Shown here in pieces: positions 17,080 through 25,606 of a DNA stretch of 43,991 nucleotides; positions within the stretch are counted from its first letter, which is position 1; the number at the start of each line of letters is the position of its first letter. This DNA is from Treponema sp. UBA3649 (GTDB lineage: Bacteria > Spirochaetota > Spirochaetia > Treponematales > Treponemataceae), in the NCBI GenBank assembly GCA_002373325.1, contig DFKI01000023.1, positions 1 to 43,991 on the forward strand. Direction: 5' to 3'. The position numbers and the translations under genes were made by a program. Under the pieces are notes generated by a model. The model was given only the letters and a program-made list of their open reading frames with translations, did no database searches and was not told where the DNA came from.

Positions 17080-17542
17080 ATGAAAAATAAAAAAGTGGTT
17101 TTGTTGATTTTGCTGGCATTTTGTGCGATGCAATTTTTTGCGGTGGAGTCGGAAAGAATCATTAAAAAACTTCCTGCGGGCGTAAATGAAAAATCTGTTT
17201 GTGCGTTTCATATGTGGGGCGAAAATCAGTTCGATTTTATTTATAAGGCAGGAGACAAATATTTTATAAATCTATGCGGCAAAAAAATCGAGCCGTTTAA
17301 ATATCGACCTGGTTTGTTTCATCCCAGAGAAAACTTTGCGTACACTTTCAGGGACGAAAATGAAAATGTCCATCTTGTGTTGGATGGAAAAGAGCTTGGC
17401 ACTTACGAGGGTTTTTATTTTCATGTCCGAGCAAGAAAATACTTTTACATTGCGAAAAAAAGACGGCGGCTGGTACATCATCACAGAAAAAGAATTTTAC
17501 GGTCCCTTTGAGGAAAAACAGGACTTTGCGCTAAGAAAATAG
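17080..17542 (+). pseudogene. Frameshifted small secreted protein gene
   Basis: ATG 17080 follows GGGGG and opens with a signal peptide (KKVVLLILLAFCAMQFFAV). The frame describes a beta-rich repeat protein with phrases such as FDFIYKAGDKYFINLCGKKI and LVLDGKELGTYEGFYF. Near 17428 the likely continuation jumps to another frame, SEQENTFTLRKKDGGWYI then TEKEFYGPFEEKQDF, ending at 17542. The original frame instead runs into a basic, unlikely tail (RRRLVHHHRKRILRS) and stops at 17511. The parallel phrases GKELGTYE and EKEFYGPFE suggest one repeat family split by a single-base change. No slippery heptamer is seen at the junction. Function unknown. Confidence 0.65.
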
Positions 17543-17622
17543 GACGAAAAATCTGGAGGCAAGATCTTCCGTCCTGGTTTTTAAATCGGATATTTTTAGA
17601 AGTTCCTTCTGGAAAATCAGTT

Positions 17623-18369
17623 TTATTTCTGTCCGTAGTAGGCGTTCTTTCCGTGCTTCCTCTGATAGTGCTTGTCAATCACGTAGTCTGCAAGTCGGCT
17701 CCAGCTGGGATTTATCTGCATCGTCATCCATGCCATGCGTGCGACCTCTTCCAAAACGGCGGCGTTGTAAACTGATTTGTCCGCGTTGCTTCCCCATGTG
17801 AAAGGTCCGTGTCCCGCAACAAGCACCATCGGATTTTCTGACGGCACGAGCGGCTTCAACGGATTTCCCCAGTAATCAACCGCGCCCACTTTTTCCGGGT
17901 GAAGGAATGTGTTCACAATCAGAACTCCGGTCTCTTTTTCGTAGGCTCTCTCGACAGCTTCCTTGGTGAGAAGGGGTGTGCATGGGACATCGTTCGCGCT
18001 GTGGTCTGCGTGTGTGGTTCCCAAAAGCGGTATTCCTTTTCCTGCCTGTGCCCAAGCGACCGCGTGAGGTGAGTGTGTGTGAGTGACTCCGCCGATGTTC
18101 TCAAAGCATTTGTAAAGCTCCGCGTGTGTCGGCGTGTCGGAGGATGGATTCAGTTTTCCCTCGACCTTTTTCATGTCCAAATCCATGACGACAATATCTT
18201 CCACGGTCATCGTGTCGTAGGGAACTCCCGACGGTTTGATTGCGAATACTCCCTTTGCCTTGTCGAACGCGGAGACATTTCCCCATGTGTAGATTGCAAG
18301 TCCGCGTTTCGGAATCTGCATGTTTGCTTCAAAAGCCTCTTCCTTTAATGACTGATATATTGAACCCAT
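17623..18369 (-). CDS. araD: L-ribulose-5-phosphate 4-epimerase
   Basis: AraD converts L-ribulose 5-phosphate to D-xylulose 5-phosphate, the last step of bacterial L-arabinose catabolism. The 248-residue protein has the class II aldolase/epimerase zinc ligands in THTHSPHAVAWAQAG and THADH, and a third histidine in GHGPFTWG. The N-terminal substrate-phosphate loop is TWGNVSAFD. Length is close to other AraD enzymes. ATG 18369 follows AAGGAG, 10 nt after araB, so both are on one message started at the lacI promoter. Confidence 0.95.
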   Translation of the reverse strand: MGSIYQSLKEEAFEANMQIPKRGLAIYTWGNVSAFDKAKGVFAIKPSGVPYDTMTVEDIVVMDLDMKKVEGKLNPSSDTPTHAELYKCFENIGGVTHTHSPHAVAWAQAGKGIPLLGTTHADHSANDVPCTPLLTKEAVERAYEKETGVLIVNTFLHPEKVGAVDYWGNPLKPLVPSENPMVLVAGHGPFTWGSNADKSVYNAAVLEEVARMAWMTMQINPSWSRLADYVIDKHYQRKHGKNAYYGQK

Positions 18370-18379
18370 GATTTTCTCC

Positions 18380-19975
18380 TTATTTCAGATTTTCTGTGGC
18401 AGCTTTTTCCACAGCAAGTCCTGCCGTATAGTTTTCGAAGAACGCGTTGAATCCTTCTTTGTCCTCGTCGCTTGCCTCGTAGGTCTTTGATTTTGCGCTT
18501 GCGAAAACCTCAGCGTCCAAGTAATCGGCAAGAGTCTTTCCATTTCCGTTTATGACGAAAGATGCGAGCAAAGCCATTCCCCAGGGACCGCCTTCGCCTG
18601 CCGTCTCCATGAGTGAAATTGGAGTGTGCATTGCGGAGGACATTGCCATGAGCCCAGTCTCCTGAGTTTTGAAGAATCCGCCGTGGCCCGTGAGCCTGTC
18701 AATCTTCACGTTCTCCTCGTTGAAAAGAATGTCCATTCCTGCCCTGAGAGCGCCAAGGGAAGTGAAGAGTTGGGAGCGCATGAAGTTTGCGAGCGTAAAA
18801 TTATTTTTCTGCGTCCTCACGAAAAGAGGCCGTCCTTCGCTCAAGCCGGTGATTGACTCACCCGAGATGTAATTGTACGGAACGCATCCGCCGCAATCCT
18901 TGTCGCCCTCAAGAGCCGCACCCAAAAGACTGTCGTAGAGTTTTCCCTTGTCAATCTCGAATCCGCATTTTTTGATTGCCTCTCCGAAAAGATGAATCCA
19001 CTTGTCGTACTCACCAGTGCAGTTGTTCGCGTGTGCCATTGCGACGAGCTCACCAGACGGAGTTGTGACCAAATCAATCTTGCCGTTGTATGCCTTTGAG
19101 AGATCCTTTTCAAGAACCACCATTGCGAAAACCGATGTTCCGGCGGAGACATTTCCTGTCCTTGTCCTTACAGAATTCGTCGCGACCATTCCGGTTCCGG
19201 CATCCCCCTCAGGAGGAGCGAGCACTGTACCGCTTTCCAGATCCCCGTCCTTGTCAAGGAATTTGATTCCTGCATCAGTGAGCTTTCCGGCTTCCGTTCC
19301 TGCAGTGAGTACCTCCGGCAAAATCTGCTCAAGTGTAAATGAGAATCCGCATGGTTTAATCAGCTCGTCAAACTGAGCCGTCATTTTTTTGTTGTAGTTT
19401 TTCGTCGCGATGTCGATCGGGAACATTCCGGATGCGTCTCCCACTCCGAGAACCTTTTTTCCAGTGAGCTTCCAGTGCACGTAACCTGCGAGAGTCGTGA
19501 TGAAAGCGATGTCCTTTACATGCTCTTCCTTGTTGAGGATTGCCTGATACAAATGCGAGATGCTCCATCTTTCAGGAATTGGATAGCCGAAGAGAGACGA
19601 AAGTTTTTCAGAAGCCTCTCCCGTAATCGTGTTGCGCCATGTCCTGAACGGAACTAAAAGATTGCCGCCCTTGTCGAAAGCAAGATATCCGTGCATCATC
19701 GCACTGATTCCGAGTGCCTTCAGTTTCTTTATCTTCACTCCGTATTTTTTCTGAACGTCGCTTTTCATGTTCGCATAGCACGTGGCAAGTCCCTTGTGGA
19801 TTTCGTCAAGCGAGTATGTCCAGATTCCGTTTACCAGAGAGTTCTCCCAGTCAAACGCGCCAGATGCGATGGGCTTATTCTGGTCGTCAATCAGGACCGC
19901 CTTGATTCTTGTGGAGCCGAACTCAATTCCAAGCACGGCGTTTCCGTCCGCAATGAATTTTGCAAGATTTTCCAT
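18380..19975 (-). CDS. araB: FGGY family kinase, probable L-ribulokinase
   Basis: The enzyme is predicted to phosphorylate L-ribulose with ATP. The 531 residues show the FGGY N-terminal ATPase motif LGIEFGSTRIKAVLID, the mid-protein PPEGDAGTGM and TGNVSAGTS segments, and the C-terminal TGHGGFFKTQ and ETAGEGGPWGMALL motifs. It resembles the roughly 530-residue kinases that accompany araA and araD in Bacteroidetes and Firmicutes rather than E. coli AraB. ATG 19975 comes 2 nt after the lacI stop; a TTG at 19981 that overlaps this stop has better spacing from AAGGAG and could be the true start. Ribulose as substrate rests on adjacency to araD. Confidence 0.85.
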   Translation of the reverse strand: MENLAKFIADGNAVLGIEFGSTRIKAVLIDDQNKPIASGAFDWENSLVNGIWTYSLDEIHKGLATCYANMKSDVQKKYGVKIKKLKALGISAMMHGYLAFDKGGNLLVPFRTWRNTITGEASEKLSSLFGYPIPERWSISHLYQAILNKEEHVKDIAFITTLAGYVHWKLTGKKVLGVGDASGMFPIDIATKNYNKKMTAQFDELIKPCGFSFTLEQILPEVLTAGTEAGKLTDAGIKFLDKDGDLESGTVLAPPEGDAGTGMVATNSVRTRTGNVSAGTSVFAMVVLEKDLSKAYNGKIDLVTTPSGELVAMAHANNCTGEYDKWIHLFGEAIKKCGFEIDKGKLYDSLLGAALEGDKDCGGCVPYNYISGESITGLSEGRPLFVRTQKNNFTLANFMRSQLFTSLGALRAGMDILFNEENVKIDRLTGHGGFFKTQETGLMAMSSAMHTPISLMETAGEGGPWGMALLASFVINGNGKTLADYLDAEVFASAKSKTYEASDEDKEGFNAFFENYTAGLAVEKAATENLK

Positions 19976-19977
19976 GT

Positions 19978-20970
19978 TCAAATATTCTCCTTAAAATGTA
20001 TTGTTATGGGCATTGAAATGTTTTTCACCACATTTCCGTCCGTCACTTTTCTGTAGATTGCCTTGACCGCCTCGTATCCCTGCTGCTCCGCCTGCTGAGA
20101 GAGAAGACAGTCGATGAGCCCCTCCTTCAGATACTGCATGTTTTTTTTCATCAGGTCATAGCCCACGAGCGTGAATGATTTTTCAACTCCGTTTTCCTTG
20201 CAGTATTCGGCGAAACGGTAGCTTGAGTTGTCCGGCAAAAAGATTCCGTCGGGATTCTCGTCCAAGACTGATTTGATGAATCTGTCCGCGCTTTCCTTCG
20301 TCGTTATGTTCTCCGTCATGCAGATGATTTTCTTCCTCGAAAAATATCCTGAAAATCCCTTGGCCCTTTCCTTGAGGTTGTATGTCCCCGAGTGCATCTG
20401 CAGGCAGAAGATTTTTTTTGCCCTGGGAGAAAGAAGGTCCATCATCCGTCCCGCGCAGAACCCGCCCTGATAAGGATCCTGAGCCACAGTGGAGATTGGA
20501 TCTCCGTCGGGAAGGGGTGAGTCAACGAATACGTAAGGGATGTTAGAAAAGAGCGTGAGTGATTTCCACACTTCCTCCGCCACGACCGGTGCCAGAATCA
20601 GAGCGTCAAAATCCTGGGTTGAAACGATGGAGGCTTTTTTAAGAAAATCTCCGTCCTTGTCCCGCGAGAACTCAACCAGCACCGTCTCCATGGAAAGAAG
20701 CTTCAGGTCCTCCACCGCGCGCATTATCCCTGAGTATATGAGCTTCCAGTATGACGAGTCGCTTCTGAGCTTTGGAAGGAGCACGGCGATTCTGAGTGGC
20801 TTTTTCAACGCAAGCTGCCTTGCAAGCGGATTCGGCCTGAACCCTGAGTCCCTGATTATTTTCTCAATCCTTGCGACAGTTTCCTTTGAGACACGTCCCC
20901 GCTTGTGGATTACGCGGTCAACCGTCCCGATGGAGACACCTGCTTTTTCCGCAATCTCGTTTATCGTCAT
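19978..20970 (-). CDS. LacI family transcriptional regulator of the arabinose operon
   Basis: Residues 1-50 are a LacI-type helix-turn-helix and hinge (TINEIAEKAGVSIGTVDRVI). A periplasmic-binding-like sensor follows (RIAVLLPKL, then FDALILAPVV, PYVFVDSPLPDGD and FTLVGYDLMKKN). It has 330 residues from ATG 20970; a TTG in frame at 20994 would lie inside the operator. It is first in lacI-araB-araD and is translationally coupled to araB. An 18-bp perfect palindrome sits between its -10 box and start codon, so the protein very probably represses its own operon and is relieved by arabinose or a derivative. The effector is inferred. Confidence 0.9.
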   Translation of the reverse strand: MTINEIAEKAGVSIGTVDRVIHKRGRVSKETVARIEKIIRDSGFRPNPLARQLALKKPLRIAVLLPKLRSDSSYWKLIYSGIMRAVEDLKLLSMETVLVEFSRDKDGDFLKKASIVSTQDFDALILAPVVAEEVWKSLTLFSNIPYVFVDSPLPDGDPISTVAQDPYQGGFCAGRMMDLLSPRAKKIFCLQMHSGTYNLKERAKGFSGYFSRKKIICMTENITTKESADRFIKSVLDENPDGIFLPDNSSYRFAEYCKENGVEKSFTLVGYDLMKKNMQYLKEGLIDCLLSQQAEQQGYEAVKAIYRKVTDGNVVKNISMPITIHFKENI

Positions 20971-20975
20971 AAAAA

Positions 20976-21023
20976 TGCGTGTACCTACACGCAAATTATA
21001 GTATGCTTTTTGTATAAATTCAA
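20976..21023 (-). promoter_or_regulatory. Promoter and LacI-type operator of lacI-araB-araD
   Basis: On the minus strand TTGAAT (21023-21018) and TATAAT (21000-20995) are 17 bp apart. Directly after the -10 box lies TGCGTGTAGGTACACGCA (20976-20993), with perfect 8-bp arms around a GG centre. A repressor bound here would cover the transcription start. Confidence 0.85.
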
Positions 21024-21071
21024 GTCCTTCTTTAAGGAAACCACTAAAAATTTCAGTTTTTCGAGATGCCC

Positions 21072-21100
21072 TTTACTATTTTTCGAAAATCTTCTATTAT
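21072..21100 (+). promoter_or_regulatory. Promoter of livJ
   Basis: TTTACT (21072-21077) and TATTAT (21095-21100) are spaced by 17 bp, about 25 nt before the CGGAGG ribosome site of livJ. Confidence 0.5.
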
Positions 21101-21131
21101 ATAGCGACTTGCAAAAAGTTCGGAGGTATCT

Positions 21132-22289
21132 ATGAACAAATTAGTAAAGATGACGGCTTTGGCTTCTGTTTTGTCAGCGGCTGTCATGCTCTCTTCTTGC
21201 GGCGGCTCCTCTTCCAACGTGATTACAATCGGTGGTGTCGCTCCTCTTTCCGGTCAGTACACTGAGTACGGTCTTGAGTGCAAAAAGGGAATCGACCTTG
21301 CCGTAAAGGAAATCAATGCGGCTGGCGGAATCAACGGAAAGACCGTGAAGTTTGTCTGTGAGGACGATGAGGGTGATCCTGCAAAATCCGTGAACGCTTA
21401 CAAAAAGCTCACGACGCAGGACAAGGTTCGCATGGTAATCGGCTCCCTCACATCTGGCGCGACCATTTCAATCACACAGCAGGCTCAGGCTAACGGTGTG
21501 GTTCAGATTGCTCCCGCTGCTACTGCTCTTGCCGTAACTGATGCCGGTAATTACATTTTCCGCGCGTGCTTTACGGATCCTTTCCAGGGAAGAATCGGTG
21601 GAAAATTCTCTGCCGTGAATCTCGGTGCAAAAACTGCCGCCGTTCTCTATGACATCGGAAACGACTATTCCGTGGGTCTTATGGAGAACTTTGTGAGCGA
21701 ATTTACGGCTCAGGGCGGAAGCGTGGTTTCCATTGAATCCTACAGCACGAATGACAAGGACTTCAACGCACAGCTTACAAAAATCAAGTCGATGAATCCA
21801 GAGGTGGTCTATCTTCCTGATTACTATGCGACTGTTTCTCTTATCGCAAAACAGCTTCGCGCACAGGGCATTGATGTTCCGATCGTCGGAGCTGACGGAT
21901 GGGATGGTCTTGTAGGTCTTCTTGCCGGAGAGAGCGGTGATGAGGTTGTGAACGGATATTATTCCAATCACTATGCCTCTGACAGCACAAATCCAGCGGT
22001 ACAGAAGTTCGTTCAGTCATTCAAGGCTGAATACAATGTGGCTCCCAACGCATTTGCGGCCCTTGGATATGACAGCATGTGTATGCTCAAGGATGCAATC
22101 GTGGCGGCAGGCTCATCTGATGCGGCGGCGGTCCGTGATGCTCTTGAAAAGACCAACGGTGACTATGTGACCGGACACATCACTTTTGACGAAAAGCACA
22201 ATCCGGTGAAATCAGCCGTTATGATTAAGCTCGTGAAGGATGGCGGCTCACTTTCATCAGCTTACGAGACCACGGTTGACATCAACTAG
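21132..22289 (+). CDS. livJ: Branched-chain amino acid ABC transporter substrate-binding lipoprotein
   Basis: The 385-residue protein has a lipoprotein signal with lipobox LSSC and lipidated Cys23, followed by a Ser/Gly linker. The mature part shows Leu/Ile/Val-binding motifs: ITIGGVAPLSGQYTEYG, AAGGINGKTVKFVCEDDEGDP, and VVYLPDYYATVSLIAKQLRAQG with GADGWDG. It would capture branched-chain or related amino acids at the outer face of the inner membrane and hand them to LivHM. Start ATG 21132 follows CGGAGG. A terminator follows directly, and the permease and ATPase genes livHMGF lie 7 kb further on the same strand, after an AT-rich block. Confidence 0.93.
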   Translation: MNKLVKMTALASVLSAAVMLSSCGGSSSNVITIGGVAPLSGQYTEYGLECKKGIDLAVKEINAAGGINGKTVKFVCEDDEGDPAKSVNAYKKLTTQDKVRMVIGSLTSGATISITQQAQANGVVQIAPAATALAVTDAGNYIFRACFTDPFQGRIGGKFSAVNLGAKTAAVLYDIGNDYSVGLMENFVSEFTAQGGSVVSIESYSTNDKDFNAQLTKIKSMNPEVVYLPDYYATVSLIAKQLRAQGIDVPIVGADGWDGLVGLLAGESGDEVVNGYYSNHYASDSTNPAVQKFVQSFKAEYNVAPNAFAALGYDSMCMLKDAIVAAGSSDAAAVRDALEKTNGDYVTGHITFDEKHNPVKSAVMIKLVKDGGSLSSAYETTVDIN

Positions 22290-22309
22290 TGTAGTATAAA
22301 TACTAAATG

Positions 22310-22356
22310 CGGACTTGCTTGTTCCAATGATGGGGCGGGCAGGTCCGTTTTTTTTT
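22310..22356 (+). terminator. Rho-independent terminator after livJ
   Basis: CGGACTTGC (22310-22318) pairs with GCAGGTCCG (22339-22347), with one G-T pair, and is followed by nine T residues. Confidence 0.85.
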
Positions 22357-22375
22357 GTTACATCGTATATCTGAA

Positions 22376-22891
22376 TTAATAAATATATCCATCGAACTCC
22401 AAAAACGTAAAAAAACCGGAAAGAGATGTTGGTAGCCATTCTCTATCTGCATATTCTGTATACGCAAAAACAAGACCGATGATTGTTATTATAAAAAGAA
22501 TTAACAAAGCGATTTTGAAGATTGTAATTATAACTTTTAGAGCTTTTGATTTATTTGATTTTTCATAAAGAAGGATTCCCACGAAGAAGAAATTAAGACC
22601 AACAGAAAAACATGTTCCTGACGCATAAGGTTCTCCAGCTATACCACCCAGCATCATGGCAATTGCAAAATACAAAGCCACAATGATAAAGCATATTGAA
22701 AAAATGTTGCAAAGTTTTTTTACAATTGGATGATTTTTTTCCGTAGGAATTTTCGAATCATCACATTTCTCTTGTTTTTCTAAAGAAATTTTTTCGGAAG
22801 CATTCTCCATTTTTTCTTTAATACTTTTTCCACATTTTGTACAAAACAGTGCGTCATCATCCAATTGATTTCCACAATACTCACAGAACAT
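22376..22891 (-). CDS. Zinc-ribbon membrane protein
   Basis: The protein begins MFCEYCGNQL and continues FCTKCGK, a double-CxxC zinc ribbon in residues 1-22. A charged linker leads to three or four hydrophobic segments from about residue 60 (IFSICFIIVALYFAIAMML, VIITIFKIALLILFIITIIG). It has 171 residues and a good AAGGAG site. It is the last of seven same-strand genes whose other members include two more proteins with the same MFCxYCG start. Function unknown; the ribbon probably mediates protein or nucleic-acid contact at the membrane. Confidence 0.7.
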   Translation of the reverse strand: MFCEYCGNQLDDDALFCTKCGKSIKEKMENASEKISLEKQEKCDDSKIPTEKNHPIVKKLCNIFSICFIIVALYFAIAMMLGGIAGEPYASGTCFSVGLNFFFVGILLYEKSNKSKALKVIITIFKIALLILFIITIIGLVFAYTEYADREWLPTSLSGFFTFLEFDGYIY

Positions 22892-22946
22892 AATTTTTTT
22901 CTCCTTATTATTATAACAATATTAACCTATTAATTTGCTGAGGTAT

Positions 22947-23573
22947 TTAGAATTTAAACGAATGAGAAGGATTTATTTGGTTTAATAAATTAAACAGCTC
23001 CTCTTTATTCTCTTCGCTAAGCTTTTCATTCGTTGAAATCATTCGTTTTGCATCCGAAAGAGCTTTCATTTGCTTTCGATTTTCAATTATTTCTTTTTCG
23101 CTTGGTTCATGTAGATCGGTTATTTCCCACCATCTCTCGCCATTTATCCATGTTTCCCAAATGTAGCAAGAGTTCTCATGATCTAGTGTATCTCGCATAT
23201 CGTCATCAAAACCTAGAGCGTAAGCTTCCTCTGTTTTTATTTTATCCCCCACTTTTGGATATTCGCCAAACATCTTATAAAATGCTGGATCGTCTGGATA
23301 ATGAAGTCTGTCCAGACAAAGGTTTTTGATAAAGACTTTTAGTTCCGATGTGAGAATTTTATTAAGGCATTCCATTGCAATGTTGTGACACTGTTCTTTG
23401 GCTCGCCCAAAATATGAGTGCATAATTTCATGGAATATCGCATTTACTTTTTCATTATCACCCTCAGATTCCTCTTCGATTTTTTCCCATGCCTCATTAT
23501 AGGCTTCATATTTTAATTTTGCCAAAGCATCCGTATACTTTTGCATTTCGGCTTTGATTTCTTCGTCATTCAT
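22947..23573 (-). CDS. Hypothetical soluble protein in the SIR2/YoeB block
   Basis: This 208-residue acidic, mostly helical protein is not recognised. It contains HEIMH at about residues 48-52, formally an HExxH pattern, but no other metalloprotease feature supports that. Its start ATG 23573 follows GAGGAGA and lies 18 nt after the YoeB-type toxin stop. That position would suit a partner or neutraliser of the toxin, which is speculation. Confidence 0.6.
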   Translation of the reverse strand: MNDEEIKAEMQKYTDALAKLKYEAYNEAWEKIEEESEGDNEKVNAIFHEIMHSYFGRAKEQCHNIAMECLNKILTSELKVFIKNLCLDRLHYPDDPAFYKMFGEYPKVGDKIKTEEAYALGFDDDMRDTLDHENSCYIWETWINGERWWEITDLHEPSEKEIIENRKQMKALSDAKRMISTNEKLSEENKEELFNLLNQINPSHSFKF

Positions 23574-23591
23574 GCTCTTCTCCTCGTTTAT

Positions 23592-23912
23592 TTAAATTTG
23601 AAGTCCTTGCAGCAAGGATTTCTTCTCTTTGCTCATTGTGTCTGGATAATGGTTTCGGCATGATGTTATCATGGTTCGCCGGGAACCACCATCCTCATTA
23701 AAATTATAGACGAGCCTGTTTTTCTCATCTATCCTTCGCGAATAGCATCCTTTTCCTTTTAAGACCTCAGGCTTTCCTAGTCCTGTAAGAGCCCCTTCAC
23801 GCTGTATTGATTTTATCAGCTCATTTATTCTCTTCATGATTTTTTTATCTGTATATTGCCAGTATTCGTAATCTTGAAAACCGGCAGAATCAAATAAAAG
23901 AAGGTTTTCCAT
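23592..23912 (-). CDS. YoeB/Txe type mRNA interferase toxin without adjacent antitoxin
   Basis: YoeB toxins cleave mRNA at the ribosome A site. The 106-residue protein aligns through YEYWQYTDKKIMKRINELIK, GLGKPEVLKG, SRRIDEKNRLVYNF and CRNHY. Residues equivalent to the catalytic set of E. coli YoeB are present: Glu49, Arg66, His88 and Tyr89. It is longer than usual, with a small insertion after YNFNEDGG and about 17 residues beyond the normal HY terminus. The YefM/Phd antitoxin gene expected just upstream is absent: 18 nt upstream ends a SIR2 gene. It sits in the middle of the seven-gene block. Confidence 0.88.
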   Translation of the reverse strand: MENLLLFDSAGFQDYEYWQYTDKKIMKRINELIKSIQREGALTGLGKPEVLKGKGCYSRRIDEKNRLVYNFNEDGGSRRTMITSCRNHYPDTMSKEKKSLLQGLQI

Positions 23913-23930
23913 ACTTTTCAGATCTCCATT

Positions 23931-25601
23931 TTATTTTTCAAGTCTTGTTCCGTTCCAGATTATAAAATCAGGGTAGAACAATTCTTTCACATCGCTTTCA
24001 GTTCCGTTGCCGAAAACCTGCGGAATTCCGCCTGTCCATGCACGGACATTTTTCTTTTCAAAAATTGCAATCGCATTCTCAATGGCGGAAACTCCATAAG
24101 TTGCGTCTGCATTTTTATATCTGCTGATATATGAGTCCAGTTCGTCTGAATAAATCCATTTCTTTTCGCCTTTGTGCCCCACGACAACTGTGCAGTATGC
24201 TTTTTGATTTGTTTCAATTCTTGACCGGACTCCCTCCGCAAAGGCTTGCTGCCAAATTGTATCGTCAACCGGGAGACTATATCCAAGGAGAATTATATGC
24301 CTTGCCTTTTCAATGCTGACTTTTACATTTCGTTGTATTTCTTCCAGAAAAGATGTCGGAGTTGATTTGTACATCGTCTGCATAATCATAGGTGCGTTGG
24401 ATGCGAGAGTTTTTGAACCGCAGTGCATACATTGCAATGCATCGAATTCCAAATTTTTCTCACGCCATTCTTTTTCCTTCTTGGTAAGTTCAGTTAATTT
24501 TTCATTTTCAAAAAGAGGAATAGGAAATGGTGGGATAAGCTGCTTTGATTTGTATTGCCATTTTAATTTTGAGTCACCGTTATAAAAAGTCATTCGTCCG
24601 CATACAGGACATTCTCTCCAGTTTGAGGAGCCGTGTGCAAAATAAAACTTTCCGCATCTGTTTATCTCGCTTCCGTTGTGTTCGTCCTCATTTTCCCTGC
24701 TTGCAACTGCCTCTGTAAATTCAAGAGTTGAAACAAGATTTCCATCATTATCAGTTTTTCGTCCGCGATGTTCGCAACCAAAATCGAGCCAAAGTTTTAA
24801 GGGGCTGTCCTCAATGTAAGACTTTCGATGGTTCAGTTCATAATGTGAGTTCATAAGAATCCATGGGAAAAACATCTCAAAATTGAATGAAACAAATGAT
24901 GCCGTAAAAAGATAAAATTCACGATTTTTCGTGCTATATTTGCGATGAAAGTCATGTGCTTCCTTTTGCATGAGAATGTCAAATGAATTGATGAACCTTT
25001 TGTATATGCAGAAGCTCTCCGCTTTCTCTTCTTCCGTTGTGATTTTGTTCCAGACTGATGCAAAGAGCATGTTTATGAAAAGCGTCAGAAAATTTCTTGC
25101 ACCGAGCAAACGCGATTCCGAAAGAATCACTTCCTCACCGTTCGTATAGACCTTTAGGGATTGGTGTGTAAGCAATTTCTTGTCTATGATTGAATATGCG
25201 TCGCGAATAAGATTGTCATTATTATGATTGTATGGACAAATTTTCAGAATTTCTTTCGCAGCATTCCAGTCATATTCAGAGCGTAGTTCAAGAGTCCTTT
25301 TTCTGAGAAGTGTCGCCTCATGGTTGCCATAAATTATTTTCGCATTGTCCAAGTCTTTTTCGCTGACTTCAAAAAAATTGATTCCATCTCCGTCAAGCAA
25401 CTCAAGGAAACTAATTGTTTTTTTCAAATCGCTCCCTGAAAAGTGTTCTGACAGAATTTCTTCTTTCGTTTTTTTCTCCTCGCACAGGTTCCTAAAAATT
25501 TTTGTCTGAGTGTCACTTGTCGGCATACCAAGTGAGGCTGTCGCTCCTGCACCGATAAAAACGAGAACTTCAGAATTTATTGGGGAGTAGTCTGTTGTCA
25601 T
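23931..25601 (-). CDS. SIR2 family protein with zinc ribbon and large insertion
   Basis: The 556-residue protein has the sirtuin NAD-binding loop GAGATASLGMPTS at 17-29, SFNFE with Asn240, AHGSSNW with His323, paired zinc cysteines 331/334 (CPVCG) and 391/394 (CMHCG), and GYSLPVDDTIW at 440-450. These are the NAD-contacting Asn, catalytic His and zinc module of SIR2 enzymes, so catalysis is plausible. About 200 residues between the first loop and Asn240 are an extra helical part. Bacterial SIR2 proteins either deacylate proteins or, in many immune systems, hydrolyse NAD. Which applies here cannot be read from sequence. ATG 25601 follows CGGAG and lies 5 nt after the upstream 113-residue gene, indicating tight coupling. 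Confidence 0.85.
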   Translation of the reverse strand: MTTDYSPINSEVLVFIGAGATASLGMPTSDTQTKIFRNLCEEKKTKEEILSEHFSGSDLKKTISFLELLDGDGINFFEVSEKDLDNAKIIYGNHEATLLRKRTLELRSEYDWNAAKEILKICPYNHNNDNLIRDAYSIIDKKLLTHQSLKVYTNGEEVILSESRLLGARNFLTLFINMLFASVWNKITTEEEKAESFCIYKRFINSFDILMQKEAHDFHRKYSTKNREFYLFTASFVSFNFEMFFPWILMNSHYELNHRKSYIEDSPLKLWLDFGCEHRGRKTDNDGNLVSTLEFTEAVASRENEDEHNGSEINRCGKFYFAHGSSNWRECPVCGRMTFYNGDSKLKWQYKSKQLIPPFPIPLFENEKLTELTKKEKEWREKNLEFDALQCMHCGSKTLASNAPMIMQTMYKSTPTSFLEEIQRNVKVSIEKARHIILLGYSLPVDDTIWQQAFAEGVRSRIETNQKAYCTVVVGHKGEKKWIYSDELDSYISRYKNADATYGVSAIENAIAIFEKKNVRAWTGGIPQVFGNGTESDVKELFYPDFIIWNGTRLEK

Positions 25602-25606
25602 AGGAG

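Noticed and set aside
17543..17622. Terminator between the frameshifted gene and araD
   Set aside because: AGGACG/CGTCCT can pair before a short T run, but the loop is long and the stem only 6 bp, so support is too weak.
23415..23430. HExxH metalloprotease motif in the 208-residue protein
   Set aside because: HEIMH occurs by itself, without a third ligand region or similarity to a protease family.
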